Assembly (NCBI GenBank): GCA_026419785.1
Contig: JAODTK010005896.1
Location: forward strand, 1-64,000
DNA length: 64,000 bases
From: Sclerodactyla briareus
Lineage: Eukaryota > Echinodermata > Holothuroidea > Dendrochirotida > Sclerodactylidae
Direction of reading: 5' to 3'
A model generated the notes under the pieces. It did no database searches and had not been told where the DNA came from. It worked only from the letters and a program-made list of their open reading frames with translations. The position numbers were made by a program, and so were the translations under genes. This document shows, piece after piece, positions 1-13,130 of this stretch (positions within the stretch are counted from its first letter, which is position 1; each line of letters starts with the position of its first letter).

Positions 1-3000
1 TATAAATGTATAAAGTATATGTAGGTTGGGAAAGTGTACCAGGTTATGTTCGGCCGATCCTGGAGGTGAAGAAGTAGAACGCCCCCCCCCCCCCACATTT
101 TGAAGAGAGGGGGTCTAATATCAAATCCTCACCAACTCCCACCTTGTTTTTGACGTGTGGGGGAATAAATTAGCAGCCTCTCAAGTTTTTAAGTGCTCGA
201 TGTTTCCTAGAATGCCAAGAAAGTGCCAACATTCCCGCGCGCATTAACGTGGGTGCGTGATTATTCTTCGCCGGTGAATACAGATCACTGACAACTGTTC
301 AGATCGTTGCCGGATTGTCCCCCGCCGCCCCCCCCCCCCTCTCCGGGCTTAGGCCTGCATCCGTTCCCTTTTTACGTGGTAGTTTTTCAAACTGCAAAAA
401 TTCTCAATATATTCGAATTAGAAATAGACATGAGGCCTATGTCCGCTGATAACTATTTACTAGCCTCGAATCACTTCTGATATGTCCAACCTGAAGTGAC
501 TCCCCCACAACTAATCCGGCCCTTTGACTACACGCTAAAAATTGACCTTCTTCAATGAGCCCTGAAAGGCCCAGTTTTCCGAAAGAGATTAGGAACCCAA
601 CACTTCCGAATTGTCATTCATACATAACATGGCACTTCCGATTCACTGTTCCTGGATCGCTCAGATTTTTCGCTACGTCCCCTGTTTTTTTTCGGTCGTA
701 ATAGTATTGTAAGTATGAGCTTGATTTTTTTTCAGCCCGTTCCCCTGTGAGACTATGTATTCTTTCGGAAATTAAAGAGCCATTTCGTACATAGCTGATC
801 GATCTGAACAACGTGTTATTTTAGATTTATGGTATTATCTTCGAACGGTTTACCTTCAGTTTTTAACTGACTCTCCATCTGAATGAGTCATTTGAACACG
901 TTCTCAACTTACCATCTTTATTCGCTGACTCTTCGAATTGAAGAACCCAAATAACTTTTTGGAATGCTCCGAATCAGCTCAATGCGCCTCCGGATGACAC
1001 CAGCACTTGGCGCGTTAGCGTACGATAGAAACCGTTTTATACACCCCCTACCCTCCCCAGATTTCATGGAATGTCACTTCCGAGCCGTATGGCAGTGAGA
1101 CACTCCCTAAAAAAATGGCAATCAATCCCTCCGGCATGTTCATTCCAAGGAACGTTCTTGAAGGAACTGTCGATATTTATTCCTCACAATTCGAGCCACC
1201 ATCGTTGAAGCGTAGCGTACAAGAACCTTTTTCGTCTTCATACCCTCCAAATAACAGGAAACGAACCTTTCCGGGCCGTATGCAGTGAGCAACATCCCTT
1301 AAATTGACAATCATGTCGAAATTCATATTCCAGAAACTTCTTGAGAACTGCTCGATGTTTACGCCTCACAATTCCACCACCAGTCGGTTGTGTTTTTCGT
1401 CTTAGGGACCCTAACAGATTGCAGCGGGCGGCACTTTCCGGGTCAATGCATAGGCACACAATCTCTAGTATTCACCCAGCATCCAGGTTGACATATGACT
1501 GCCCTGAATTTTATGGCAGGATGGGCCCGTTTTAGATCTTAAAGTTTTGGCGCTGAAAGTGTGGCGCAGATAACGGAGATGTCACCATTATCCAGCACCA
1601 CCAATACCAACCATTAGTAACCCACAAGTCACCCACAGGACGGGCTATGAATGTGAGTCCCCATTCAATTGCTAACAACTGATCTGTGCGGGTGATGAGA
1701 AATGTATCTCTTGACTTACCAGATTAAAAAAGAATAGTCGCTGTACAAACCTTCATACGGATGCAGTGCAGTGGGTTTTCGAATATGAAGGTTCGAGTAT
1801 ACACTAGGTTAGACAAGATTTGACGAATGTTGTGCACATGACGCAATGGTATATACCATGATCGAAAGCCAAAAAGCATGGAAACAAAAGAACGTGCCAA
1901 GACAAGAATGACAAAAAAAAAACTTGGTCCAAAGAGGGAGAGCTGAAGCTGTCCTCTTTGTTGAAGAACTTCAGGTAGTGTTATTACAGGTTAGTAGGGT
2001 GATAAAAGAAGCGGACTCAAAGCATGGAGTTGGACAGGTTCAGGTAAGAAATGGAAAACCTCGTGTGCAAATCAACCCTTTTAGCGGTGATACTGGTATG
2101 ACAACTCGTGTAAACTGTGCGAACATCACTGTCGCGGAAGATGAGTGCCTTTCTCGGGCATTGGATTAAAAAAATCGAGACAGTCAGCAGGAAATTCGGT
2201 TTTTTTTTTTTTTTCAGATTGGTTTCGTTAAAAAAAAAATCCGAATTGTTCTTGTCTCAAAATTGTTTCGCCTAGACTTGCGCCTAATATTGCCATACGA
2301 CAATCACGTGAGAACCCTATAATGTATACTGATGTGACATCCCAGGACCATGTGTTTCGTTGCATAAGTTTCATCTTTTATCAAGAAGCAGCAAATCAGG
2401 CTGGACGACGCCAGTATGTTATAAACAATAAGGGTTCGACTGAACTGTAGCCTTGGTTATGTACAGTATTAGGAAAATGGCAGTGGGATTAAGCATTGGT
2501 AGGGGGTGGGGGGCAGGAATCGTGTCACAACGACTTTCTGCGGTCTCCCATATGTTCATAGGTTTCACGCGTACACGTTAAATGAACATATGGAGAAAAA
2601 ATATAGATTTGCCAGAATCTGAAGAAGTTATTGTGCATGGGCTAATACATTAAACATGTAATGAAAGGACAGAATACAGCACGCACTGCGGAATTCTTTG
2701 CATGATTTGGCCTTCGCAACGTAAAATTTAAGCAAATGATTGGAAATATGTGTTAGGCCTTCAATGGGTTAGGGCCATACGTACCCTAATCGTTTAGGGT
2801 ATTTCTAACCAGGTACCGACAAAATATGGGGGAATGATATCATGTCCCCTCCATACAAAAACTATGCACATCCCCCTCGGGATTGCAGCCTATGTCAGCC
2901 GTCCAGGCCCAACTGTAGAGGCTACCGATTGTTTGTCTAAAATTCGTCATCTTGTGCCCTGACTGATGAAAAGTGCTTAGAGGATTGTCCAACCGAGTAT

Positions 3001-4630
3001 CAAACTTTGAAGAACGTTTGGTCCTTAAATTCCATCAAATTGCGTAGCGCCCATGGCCTTTGACCTGGGGAAACCATTCATCAAGCGCAGTTCTACTGCA
3101 TGAGCTTCCCCCCCCCCCCCCCCATAAAATCCTAATACGACAGCGCTAGCGGATAGTGACGATCCGCTCAGATGGTCAGGTCAGAAATACCCCCCCCTCC
3201 CCCCCCCCCCCCCCCAGAGAAACAGAAAGAAATGATTACCGACTCTACAAAGCGCGCCTACAATACAAGCCCATAGGCACAAACCGTCGTATAGTCGGAA
3301 AAGAGGAACATTAAGTTTCGTACTCTATTTGAATTCAATTTTCTTTGACGGAGCAGCAGGGACCCTCATAATTGTATGAGAGAGTCATAAATCGGTGACG
3401 ATGTGCTCAACTCCAACGAGTTTCTTGTCTGGCATGACATAGGCTGACAAGTATGACCAGTATGGCCAGACAGTACAATTAGGTGACATAGGCACCCAGA
3501 GTGTCGAACCAGATTTAAAGATTTCATGGCGGGGTGGGCATGGCGAGCAGTTTATATGGGTGATTTAATTATGACAGATAGTGTATGTCATGTAGGAAGG
3601 ACCTATCGATGTTTCACTCTTAAACAGAACTACCCTCATTGCTGGTTGGAGAAAAGGTGTGAAGATGAAAAGGGTGGCATACATGTCATGAATCGCCTTT
3701 GTGATGAGCATCTTGTTATATTATAAGTGTGAAAACAATAAGTGTGACGAGGATTCCATACCATAATAATACGACAGGGAGTTGAATGGATGTGTAGAGG
3801 ACTATTAGTTATAATAGTTATAACTTGACCCCATGTTACTGAAGCCATAATTTAATCCCCACCGAAGTTTGGCCCCTCCCAACTCTGCAAGTGTGGTTTT
3901 AAAGCCTTGGCCTTTTCACACATGCCGTGGGGCTGGAGGCAATCCAGTTGCTATTAATAAGAAGAATATGTCGCTGTAAGTTGGCAATGGGAGAATCTGA
4001 TGAAGATGATTGTTTGGTGGTGAGAGGATGCCTTACCTAAAGGGAATGCATCATCTGGCATTTATGGCAGTAACAACCGTATGCATGTACAAGCCAGCCT
4101 ATTCATTTACTCACAATCAATTATACTACACACATACAATAATATAGTCTAAAGTAAGCTTGCGAAGGAGTTGGGCTGGAATAGTGTTTGGCCTATTTTA
4201 TTCTTGCGGCGACTGTGTAACCGTAATTTGTAGATTTGTTAGGTGAATTTTTATATGTCGCCTCGGCTAGGCGGCAAGCGAGGGCCTAACGTTAGGCGAA
4301 CCTAGCCTAAGGTCGGAACCTTGACTTCAGCCTACTTGGTCAGGTAACACCGTAATCTAACGCCTAACAATATACTCTTACCGCGTCATAAATCGAGAAC
4401 TTGCAAGAAAAATGCAAGTCACGTCTGGTGACGCCGTGCGGTATGTTACCGCACTGGCTGGTAATGCCTTCGACTTCCGCACTGTACATACCACACGCGC
4501 AGTCATGCATGCGTAGATTGCGCCCACGTACCGATGTGCGTGCAAGCCTAACGGCTTGTGGCAAGTCGGGGCAATTATGCGGTCCTTTACCCGTCACCGG
4601 TTTCTTCATACGTCTTCGAACAAGTCCGAC
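1..4630. other. Non-coding stretch without a recognisable gene
   Basis: Only short ORFs occur here and none shows a recognisable domain or a splice-bounded coding block. The stretch holds the degenerate tandem repeat at 1020-1480 and several C homopolymer runs (about 81-94, 333-340, 3108-3123 and 3186-3216). The 81-codon open stretch near 1924-2169 on the plus strand begins without an ATG and matches nothing I know. Confidence 0.6.
1020..1480. repeat. Degenerate tandem repeat, about 170-190 bp period, about 3 copies
   Basis: The phrase CTTCCGAGCCGTATGGCAGT near 1078 recurs as TTTCCGGGCCGTATGCAGT near 1268 and, more weakly, near 1436. The intervening phrase of the type CTCACAATTC recurs near 1185 and 1365. 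The copies differ by substitutions and small indels. No coding potential is recognised. Sequence from 440 to 960 shows weaker echoes (for example CACTTCCGAATT near 601), so the array may have begun earlier. Confidence 0.55.
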
Positions 4631-4680
4631 GTGTGTTGTTGTTATTGTGTTGTTATGTTGTTGTTGTTATGTTATTGCTG
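4631..4680. repeat. TTG/TTA-type microsatellite
   Basis: An imperfect TTG-based simple repeat, with interruptions such as TTATTG and TTATG, just upstream of the TGACGTCA-containing tandem repeat. Confidence 0.8.
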
Positions 4681-4706
4681 TTTTTCGTTTTCGTCAAGAA
4701 TGACCT

Positions 4707-4857
4707 CGGTTCATAGGTTATAATGACGTCAGAACGATACGTAATCGCCCGAAAATCGGTTCACAGGGATAATGACGTCAGAACAGATTACGTAATCGAC
4801 CGTAAATCCGGGTCATAGGCTATAAGCGTCGAACGATTAGTATTCGCCCGAAAATTC
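4707..4857 (+). repeat. About 50-bp tandem repeat, 3 copies, carrying TGACGTCA sites
   Basis: Three consecutive copies start near 4707, 4757 and 4808. Each runs from CGGTTCATAGG-like sequence through AATGACGTCAGAAC to TACGTAATCGCCCGAAAAT. The first two carry an intact palindromic TGACGTCA, which is the consensus of the CRE site bound by CREB/ATF-type bZIP proteins. In the third the site is broken (AAGCGTCGAAC). Whether it is regulatory is unknown; no gene start is recognised nearby. Confidence 0.75.
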
Positions 4858-6839
4858 TTAATTTCGGCCAAAATAACGCGCCTGCCAAAATATTTCAATG
4901 ATTCTTAGTCCCTTAAAAATTATAGCAAGGTATTCCATGCGGTTTCCAACGCCATCAGCGCGGCTGTAACAAAGATAAGTTTACGTTTCAAACCATTACC
5001 GTCGATCAGTGATACTTAACAATTAGAAGTGTTCCCTCAAAGCTTTCGTGTGTGTTGCCACCTTACCGGGGGGGTGGCTTTCCTGGGAACTTTGCGTCAA
5101 GTTAGGGCCAAACCAGATCACAATCTTTCGGGCAGTGCATTATACAAGTGAGATCGAGAATTCCGAGTAGTCGAGTGACTACAATCCGGGCGAAGAATGG
5201 GGATTAAATACGAGCAGGGTGAGCGAAATGGTTACCCCAAATTTTCATGGATGCCCAGGTAATGTACATGAAATGTAGGCAACTTTTGAGATTTGGGTAA
5301 TTCCGATTGAATAGTATGACAAGCCCATTAGGTCATGCAGGGAAGTTCATATTCTGGTATCTGGCCTCAGTTCCCTTACTTTCCCGGTCGGTACGCGCCA
5401 ACCGAGCGGCCCTCGCTTAGTAGCAAACCTGCCCCCCCCCCCCGAAAGGGTCCATTCCCAGCCCTAGCGGCGCCGCCCACTGAGAAAAATATGGCCTCGA
5501 ATCGTGATAAGATTTCCAAGTACCGATTTTACTCGGCAAACTCTCTCCATATTTTGCAAAGGGTGTTGTACATCAACATTGAATATATATTCGCACTTCA
5601 CTGGTTGGATATGTAGCAAAATGGAGGGGTTGGTTTCCTAGCTCCAACTCCAAGTTTGCAAGTCTGGGTTTTTGTATTGATTTGTAAATCACTGTTGAAA
5701 TTCTTTAAAAAAAGAATAGAGAGGGGGATGTGCTTGTATTGCTATATCCGCGTAGATCCCAGCCATAGTAACGCGACTTTTTTAACTTGTGTTTTAAACA
5801 GATTTGCCCATGATTCGGATGTTGCAAATTAAGCCCCGGAGGTGCTTTCTGGAGTATAACAAGACAAAATTCCTACTGTGTGCTAATCTACGCGTCAACC
5901 AAACGCGGTGCCTCCGCTTAGAATAGCTTCTTCGCTAACGAGGCACTCTTCATCAGTGTAACTATGTACAAAGTGTAGAATAAATAGTGAATTGCAATGA
6001 GTCTGTCCCCCCCCCCCTACTAATACTTTTCGAGAAGACTCGACGACCCTGTACAGGACATGTTGCCGGTTTTAAGTAGTAGCCGTTGATTGTGGAGAAA
6101 AAGTACTGGTAGGCTGCAGCAAATGAATAGAATATCGTGTTCATCTAGTATTGAAATGTCTTGGTTCGTCGCCCTAATCCTCATCCGAACCCTCTAAAAC
6201 ATAGGCATTTGTTGCCTGATCCCACCCTGGAATTCCCTCCTGTACAGTATTGAAAAGAACGCCAGAGTTTGAAAATGTTTAGAATGTTTGGGAAAAACCT
6301 AAACATCCTGTTCTCAAGCTGTTAGTTGAGGGATCTCTTCTGTCTATAGAGAGAGCCCTGCAATTATCTTTGAACGCGTTATATAGGCGTTAATGGGATA
6401 TTTATCATGAATAGGAGAGTGAGGATGTGGATGTGATTGTTTACCTGTTATTATTAGTTTAGCGATTATTATTACCAGTGATGACACGTTAATGGCTGAC
6501 ACCACAGTTGAAAAAGTTTTCAAAAAGACAAGAACCGGGGGGATACGGGAGGGAGGGGGGGGGGGGGGAGGAGCGGGGAGAGCAAAAAGAAGGCCATAAA
6601 GACCAAAAGAGGAATGAAAGGGACAGGCAAACAATCTAACCAAAACAAGAACACAAAGTTGTGTAGTGATTCATTTTTCCATTAACGATATCAACTTTTT
6701 TTAACCTTGTCCGTGAGCAGCATTGTCGCAGAATTTACAGGCCAAGCCCTGCAATGTGAGTGGTTATAAAAAGTTATGTTGGTGCCTGACTAGAACATTG
6801 ACTGCCCGCCATCGTTATACACAATGATTTTAAGCCGCG
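4858..6839. other. Non-coding stretch, nothing recognised
   Basis: No gene or convincing exon is seen. Poly-C runs occur near 5432-5441 and 6007-6016, and a poly-G run near 6556-6568. The proline-rich reading on the minus strand near 6560 is only the translation of that G run. Confidence 0.55.
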
Positions 6840-7197
6840 TTAAGCCGCGTTTCCATGGAGGCGGGCGGGGGGGCACGCGGACCAACGCGGAGTGACCGTT
6901 GTCCATTGCAGTAGGCGGGCAGGCCGTTTTCTCGGAAATCACGCACCTAGTGTGTATATGGCGCTATATAAGAACCGTGTAGCCTACGAGTCTTTCTGTT
7001 ATATGTTATATCATTTTTATCATTATATTATCCTTATATTATTATATCTTTATCAAAACACCGGACGCATAGGCCCAACTAGTGTTTAAACCTAACACCC
7101 GGTGTTTAGTTTCTCAGACCATGTTCTAACAGAGTCAACGATAGCGGCTTTACGCGCATTGTCCGCTGGACCCCGCGTGCATGGACACGCGGCTTAA
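6840..7197. mobile_element. MITE-like element flanked by TTAA, copy 1
   Basis: The left end reads TTAAGCCGCGTTTCCATGGA (6840-6859). The right end, reverse-complemented, reads TTAAGCCGCGTGTCCATGCA (from 7197), so the terminal inverted repeats match at 18 of 20 positions and both ends abut TTAA. A TTAA target duplication with short inverted termini and no coding capacity fits a non-autonomous piggyBac-like MITE, although the class is inferred from the TTAA alone. TTAAGCCGCG is duplicated just outside the left end (6830-6839). The interior (about 7060-7145) resembles 53695-53770, so at least two copies exist in this window. Confidence 0.65.
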
Positions 7198-9570
7198 GGG
7201 GGCTCCAAATGAAATGCAAGGAGATGATAAATTGTATGAACTATTTGTAAATTCCACATTTGCTCAAATAAATGATGGACTGGCCGCATAACAATTACAT
7301 TCTTGAACAACACGCCTAAAAAAAATGACAAGGGCCAGGGGTATACATTCTCTTTCTATACATCTAGGTGAGTTGACCAGAATGAACTGTCGCCTGTGGT
7401 GATGTTTCCCGCATGCACATGAACCTTTCTCTGATATATTAAATTGCAAATTTGAAATAGAAGCTGGCAGTGGACTCTGATTTCATGGTTATGCACCAGC
7501 AGAGAGTCAGCAGATAATTGCAAGGGGAGCAGATCGCGCGCCTGGAATCAATGGAAGACCTGCGGGGGATATACACTGAATTCCAGACGAAAATCATGTG
7601 GAAAACAGTAAACACTCCGGGCCTAGCCCCAGGCCAACGACTCAGGCCTCGCCCTCACCTACATGAAAAATTGGCGAGCTTGGGTGTACAACCATATCAG
7701 TCTATAGGCCTAACGCTAGGCCCACATGATTAAACAACCTAGGCCTATGCTAATCCTAGGCTATACAATTACAATGGTTGGATGAGTTGAGATATTCACC
7801 CAAGGCCAAATGAGTTTGCAATCTGGGTGGGCCTCCTCATGTATTATAATGCCACAAGGTCACTGCAGAGAAGGTCAAAGGACACACAAATGAGTCAGCA
7901 TTACAGTATACTCCCGTACGCAATAAGCAAATGGCAAAGGCCTACTCCCCAACTCCTTACTTCATTAAGCCAGGAGCCCATGAATTCGAAACAAGTGGAA
8001 TGGGGGGGGAGGTTCGATTGGGCTCTGATTATTTTTAGCCTGGACCTGTTTGCTCCTTTCTATGGGGCTCAACAGACGACTACAGGGTTCAACATTCTCC
8101 ACACAGTGTCACACAACCCCATATTTACACTCAATTGACAGTTGTGAGATCAATTACATGAAAGATAAATGTGTTTTTAGTAGTGGGCCGTTTGGGCCTA
8201 TGCCAATTTGCAAGTGCCCCAGAAGGTTAACTGGACTGTCTGGATCTGTTTCATGTATTACGATGATTAGACCACTCATCAAATTGGAAATAGGGATTCA
8301 TATACCCCATGTGGGCGATGAGACCTTCGTGTTTTTGGGGATTCCCCCTTCCCCAAAAAAAAAAAAAAAAAAATTACACGTATGCATATGCTGCTATGCG
8401 GGAGGGCATGGCCCACCTCCAGGAAAATTTTGATTACATTGGTGTTGGGGACAAAACGTTGGTCAGTATAGTATGGGAATTTGAGGGAAAGGATTCTGGC
8501 ACCACCACATTTGCGCACGCTACTTCCTGGCACCACCACGCACGAGTATAAGCCCTATACTGCTTAACCACAGGCTTTACTCTCACTCATGAAATAAACA
8601 TAAATAACACAAATACAACAAACCAACTGTACAGGACAACTGTGAACCAGGGACACTGTGACAGGGACACTGGACCAGGACAATGTGGCAGTCGATCCAA
8701 ACAACTGGCACCAGGAGGACCCATACCTTTGATGCAACATGGGAAAACAGGAAGACTAAAAAAATTGATTTGCCACTTAAAAACTAAGGAAATGACCCCT
8801 CATTGGCTTTACTGAACTTGAATCAAACTGAATGTTATTGGAAAATGACCCACTAACTCATTCACAGGAGCCCAAAATTATCAAAACATGTGGGATCTGC
8901 CATTAGCAGTAATATTCAGTTTTCAGTCATACTGTCAACTGCCTGTTATACCCCAACTCAAACTAGCTGTGTCCAAATAGATGGCACTGTCACGGCGGCG
9001 GCAGCTACACACCCAAAACATAAATCCCACCCGGACACTTCCAAGTGTCACGGGATATAACTATAAGCTATAAGCTATAAGAAACTTCGAGAGATCTCTC
9101 TCAATAACTATACGATCATCATCAGATTATTCAAGGGAATTTAGGGTCATATTGGACGATATCTCCCATTCATTGCTCCATACCTAAATGACAATTACGC
9201 AGACCAGCCTACTGAAACAAGGGCTACCAAATTTCCTGCGAATATATGATCCATGAACAGCCTTTAAAGACAAAATGTAAGAAATACATGTACTTCCCAT
9301 CCCAAATAAGACAACAAGGGAGACCGATCTATCAACCAGTGGCCAACTGGACAATGGTCACTGGGGGAGTTCACTGGCTAGATAGACCCGTCAGCCCACA
9401 GTGCAGGGGCCATTATCTTCTAGTTAATTTGTGGCTATTTATGGAGTCCAGAGGGAACCCAGGTCCGTGCCAATGAAGACTACATCAGACAGCTGTCAGA
9501 ACAGTGATAAATGCTATTTGAATCAGAACTGCTGGCCATATTAAAGGCCATGGACTGGGGTCAGTCGAAT
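7198..9570. other. Non-coding stretch, nothing recognised
   Basis: No supportable gene. AGGCCTA-rich sequence occurs at 7620-7770. A run of about 18 A lies at 8356-8373, and a short TAAGCTA simple repeat near 9063-9082. ORFs at 7827-8551 are short, overlap in several frames and show no domain. Confidence 0.5.
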
Positions 9571-9579
9571 TGACATGCA

Positions 9580-11440
9580 GGGGAACACTAATTACTGTGA
9601 AAGCGCAGTAGGTAAATCACAAATAACATTGCTAACAACTCGTTATCGCAGTAATTAAGGCCATAATATCCTTGTGAGCAGAACAATACCTTATGATGTA
9701 CATACTGTTCTGAAATTTCAACGTTGCCAAGCAATGTCAATGTAAGTTGTTCCAAAAAAACATTAGTTTTTTTTGTCCATAAGTGACTTTTGATGACCTT
9801 TGATGACATGACCTATTTATGGAATTTGTTACTCTCGATGAAATGCACGCAGTCCTACAAGCTTGTGTATTCCAACATGTAACGCCTATGCTATGCCCAA
9901 AAGGTAATCAGAACCAACCTTTGATCCCCTGTAACTTGAGAACCAAGGCCCGATTGAAAAAGCGGGAGTTTTGTTTTGTGTATTCCACGCAGACTCTGTC
10001 ACATATCTTTGCACACAAAGGTCCACATGGGGTCAATTTATGGACCCTTTTTCGGGATCGGAAGTTCCCTTTGAGAGCGAAAATGGCCACAAAATTTGAT
10101 TCGCCAAAACAAGGTACAGGTCAATTGAGGTCAAAGGTCACACAGATGGAGGGTCAATGAATTGGATCAACTTTGGCACACCTCCAAACTTCGGCAGACA
10201 TTCGGTTTTCCATGCTATGGCCAAAAAACTATTTTTTTGCCTCTAACTGACCTGGTTACTGACGCTTGGATGACATGACCCTTTTTATAAAAAAATTAAC
10301 CCTAGATGGGATACACTCTGTCCTGAAATTCCAACCCATCAGAAAGGGCACGGAAGTTGTTGCAAAACCAGGAAAACATCTTTGGGGCAGTTTTAGGCCC
10401 ATACGTGACCTTGAATGACCTTTGATACATGATGTTTTTATGAAAACTGTTCTCGACCAGATGTACACACCCTGTTCCTGAAACTTCACATGCACAAGCA
10501 ATGTCACGTAAGTTTGTTCCAAAAAATATTCGGTTCTTGTCCAAAGGGACCCAAATGACCCTTTGAATGACTTGACACTTTTTATGAAAAATGTTACTCT
10601 TATGAGATGCAACGCAGTCCCTAACAAGCATTAAGTATCCACAGATTACTGCCGATGTTATTGCCGAAAAGGTACCAAAACCAACCTTTGACCCCTTCCC
10701 GAGTGCCTGATTGACGCGGGAGTTTATTTCGTCTATTCAGCACACCGAGCTTCTGTCACATATCCAAAAATTGACAAAGTTTTAATTTTCTTTCTTTGCC
10801 CTGTACTCTAAAAATAAGCACATTATTCGAGATTTGCCTTTGAAAAAAAACCGGGGGTTTTGTTTTGCCCCTCACATCATCAGAGGTATTTTGAAACCCA
10901 CTGATTCTAAAAAACACCATGACAAATCACTATGAACATAGATCATCCTAACTTGCACTAAATTTCAAATGAAAACTTTGACTCTGATCTCTTTGCACAC
11001 ACAAAGGTCCCATGGGGTCACGTTATTGTCCCTCTTCGATCGGAAGGTACCTTTGGATCCGAAAATGGCCACGAAAATTGATTTCGGCCCAAACATTGTA
11101 CAAGGTCAATTGAGGTCAATCAAAAAGTCCCACAGATAGGTGTCATGAGGTGGATCCAATGGCGCACCTTCTAAACCTCGTAGATGTTTTCTGTTTCCCA
11201 TGTTACCGCCAAAAAACTAGTTTTTTTTTTACGCCTAATAATGACCTTTGATGACCTTGATGACATTAACCAACCTGTTATGTTTAATATGAATCCTTCT
11301 CATCAATCGCAACTATGTCCCAAAAGGTCAGCGATGTAGGACCTTGCTAATAGCAGTTATTGCCTTTTTTGATATTTCAGATTTTTGGCCTCTCATTGAC
11401 CTTTGGTGACCTTGACGGGCCACAGAAGAATCGGGATCAA
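9580..11440 (+). repeat. Diverged tandem repeat array with the GACCTTTGATGAC motif
   Basis: Phrases of the type TGACCTTTGATGACATGACC, then TTTTTATG, then GTTACTC, GATGAGATGCACGCAGTCCT and GTTCCAAAAAA recur near 9690, 9795, 10255, 10410, 10560 and 11245. Within the array a longer unit is also duplicated. The block CACACAAAGGTCCACATGGG through CAAGGTCAATTGAGGTCAA occurs at about 10012-10135 and again at about 10995-11120. The second copy carries an extra ~230 bp insert near 10755-10985. ORFs inside it are incidental. Confidence 0.75.
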
Positions 11441-11533
11441 CTAAAACCACATTACCGAGCCCCACACCAGCCGAATATGAACTTGATACATGCTTGCTTT
11501 TTCTCCAGAATATCGTCCGGACAAAGTGTGTCA

Positions 11534-11581
11534 CATACACACACACACCACACCACACACACACACGGACACACACACATA
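11534..11581. repeat. CA microsatellite, interrupted
   Basis: An imperfect (CA)n tract of about 48 bp with CC and GG interruptions. Confidence 0.9.
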
Positions 11582-12815
11582 CTTTACTACTTTTTACTGT
11601 CGTTACGCGCAATGATTCCTTTGGTCCTTTGCCCTTTCTTTGCCGTTGGCAAGGATCAAAAGACTATACATTCTTGTTAATTAGCCATCCAGTGTGTAAC
11701 GGGGGGGGGACACAATTTCACCCATATCTAATTTGCTCTGCCCAGTAGGCTTTCTTCTGATTTTACTTGCTGAATTACAGCTTTTCAACAACTCAGGAAG
11801 CTTCAACAAGCCTCTCTAGAACGCCTGGGTTATTTTTGATCTTTGATAACTCACCTCCTCTTCTTACCTTCTCAAAGTGGTCAAATGATAACAAGGCAGG
11901 GGGTGTAACCTGTTCCCGGACCACCATGTGTTTACTTTGCTCATCCAACGGACCCCCCCCAAAAAATCCAGTGAATCCCAGATCCGACTCACATTTCTCA
12001 AACCTGGAAAAGCAAAGATTCATGCTCCATGTGCACTGTTTACAGCCGCTTAAGCCGACTGCCAAGACTTATTGTGAAACCATTCCCAGACACGATTCCT
12101 CACATGCCACTCACATGGCGCAATTTCGCAGAACCAGGAAAGCAGCCACAATGAAATAATTGGCATGTTTTTGTAGGTTTTCAGCTTATAGCTGATGATC
12201 ACATTAATGGCAAACAAATAGTTATGTGTAGGTTGACCTATCATAATTTTGGGCACCAAACACCATAATTAATGAGTACTTTGCCTATTCCATAAATTTT
12301 ATGTTTACGGCTCCTTAACAAGATAGCCAGGACCATACCCCCCAAGCATAATTGCTGTGGTTTGAATTTGGGTTATAATAAAGATGGCAGCCAGATCATT
12401 GAACTGACTAAGATTTCAGCATATAAAATATGCTAATTAGCTGGACCAGTTTTACAAATTTTACTGATTGGCATTTCCAAAGGGTGGGAATTCTCTCTCA
12501 GAGTTGTTAAAAACAACATCTTCAACTCACATGTATAGGTAGCTCGTCAATTGCTATTCTAGATGCGTAGAAACCAATGATTGCACAAGCGGGCGGGACA
12601 CTTGGGACAGATCACCACGCATTGTCTCTCTTAATTGGTTATACTTCGATGGATGTTGGACCGAACTAAGTAGCAAGTATATTGACTCTAAGACAGCTGT
12701 GGCCTCATGATGATCAGGTTAAAAAGGTTGTTACAGCGGGCACAATAGGCAATGGATTTGAAAATGCCTTCTTGACTTCATGATCTCAAAATATGACACT
12801 AATTTTGAATTTGTC
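11582..12815. other. Non-coding stretch, nothing recognised
   Basis: No convincing exon was found on either strand. The 130-codon reading near 11767-12159 (plus) has no recognisable domain and overlaps another reading on the minus strand. Confidence 0.45.
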
Positions 12816-12824
12816 TTGGGTTCA

Positions 12825-13130
12825 TTTGTGCAGTTTGAGCACAGCACCATGGGGCTGTGTTACTGTATGCTCTTGGGTTGGGGTCCATTGGTGGTGTTTG
12901 CGACAACTTTCGGCCCGAGGCCCACCCAAGGGGGCCCTATGGACCATAGTGTGAAATAAGGCAAAATGCTTCTCTACAAGTTGTTTTGGTGCTGATTGTT
13001 CAGTCATAACGACGGTCTAATAGCCGTACCTCCAGAGATTCAGGAATTTTTTGACTCAGGACAATGTGGGCCCAAGGGCCCATCTTGCGCATCAGCAAAA
13101 TGATTTCATCCTACCAATTTCAGTGCACAG
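12825..13130 (+). repeat. Single degenerate copy of the repeat family seen at 63.0-64.0 kb
   Basis: Matching phrases in the same order are GGACCATAGTGTGAAATA (12940), GCAAAATGCTTCTCTACAAG (12960), TGATTGTTCAGTCATAACGA (12992), TAATAGCCGTACCTCCAGAG (13018), TTCAGGAATTTTTTGACTCA (13038) and GTGGGCCCAAGGGCCCAT (13066). The same chain of phrases forms the ~285-bp units at the right end of the window. Confidence 0.75.

Noticed and set aside
1924-2169. 81-codon plus-strand reading as a gene
   Set aside because: It lacks an ATG at its start, has no known domain and sits among poly-A/poly-T runs without splice or promoter signals.
1785-2445. tRNA-like B-box phrases (GGTTCGAGT, GGTTCGACT)
   Set aside because: No matching A box or cloverleaf could be drawn around them.
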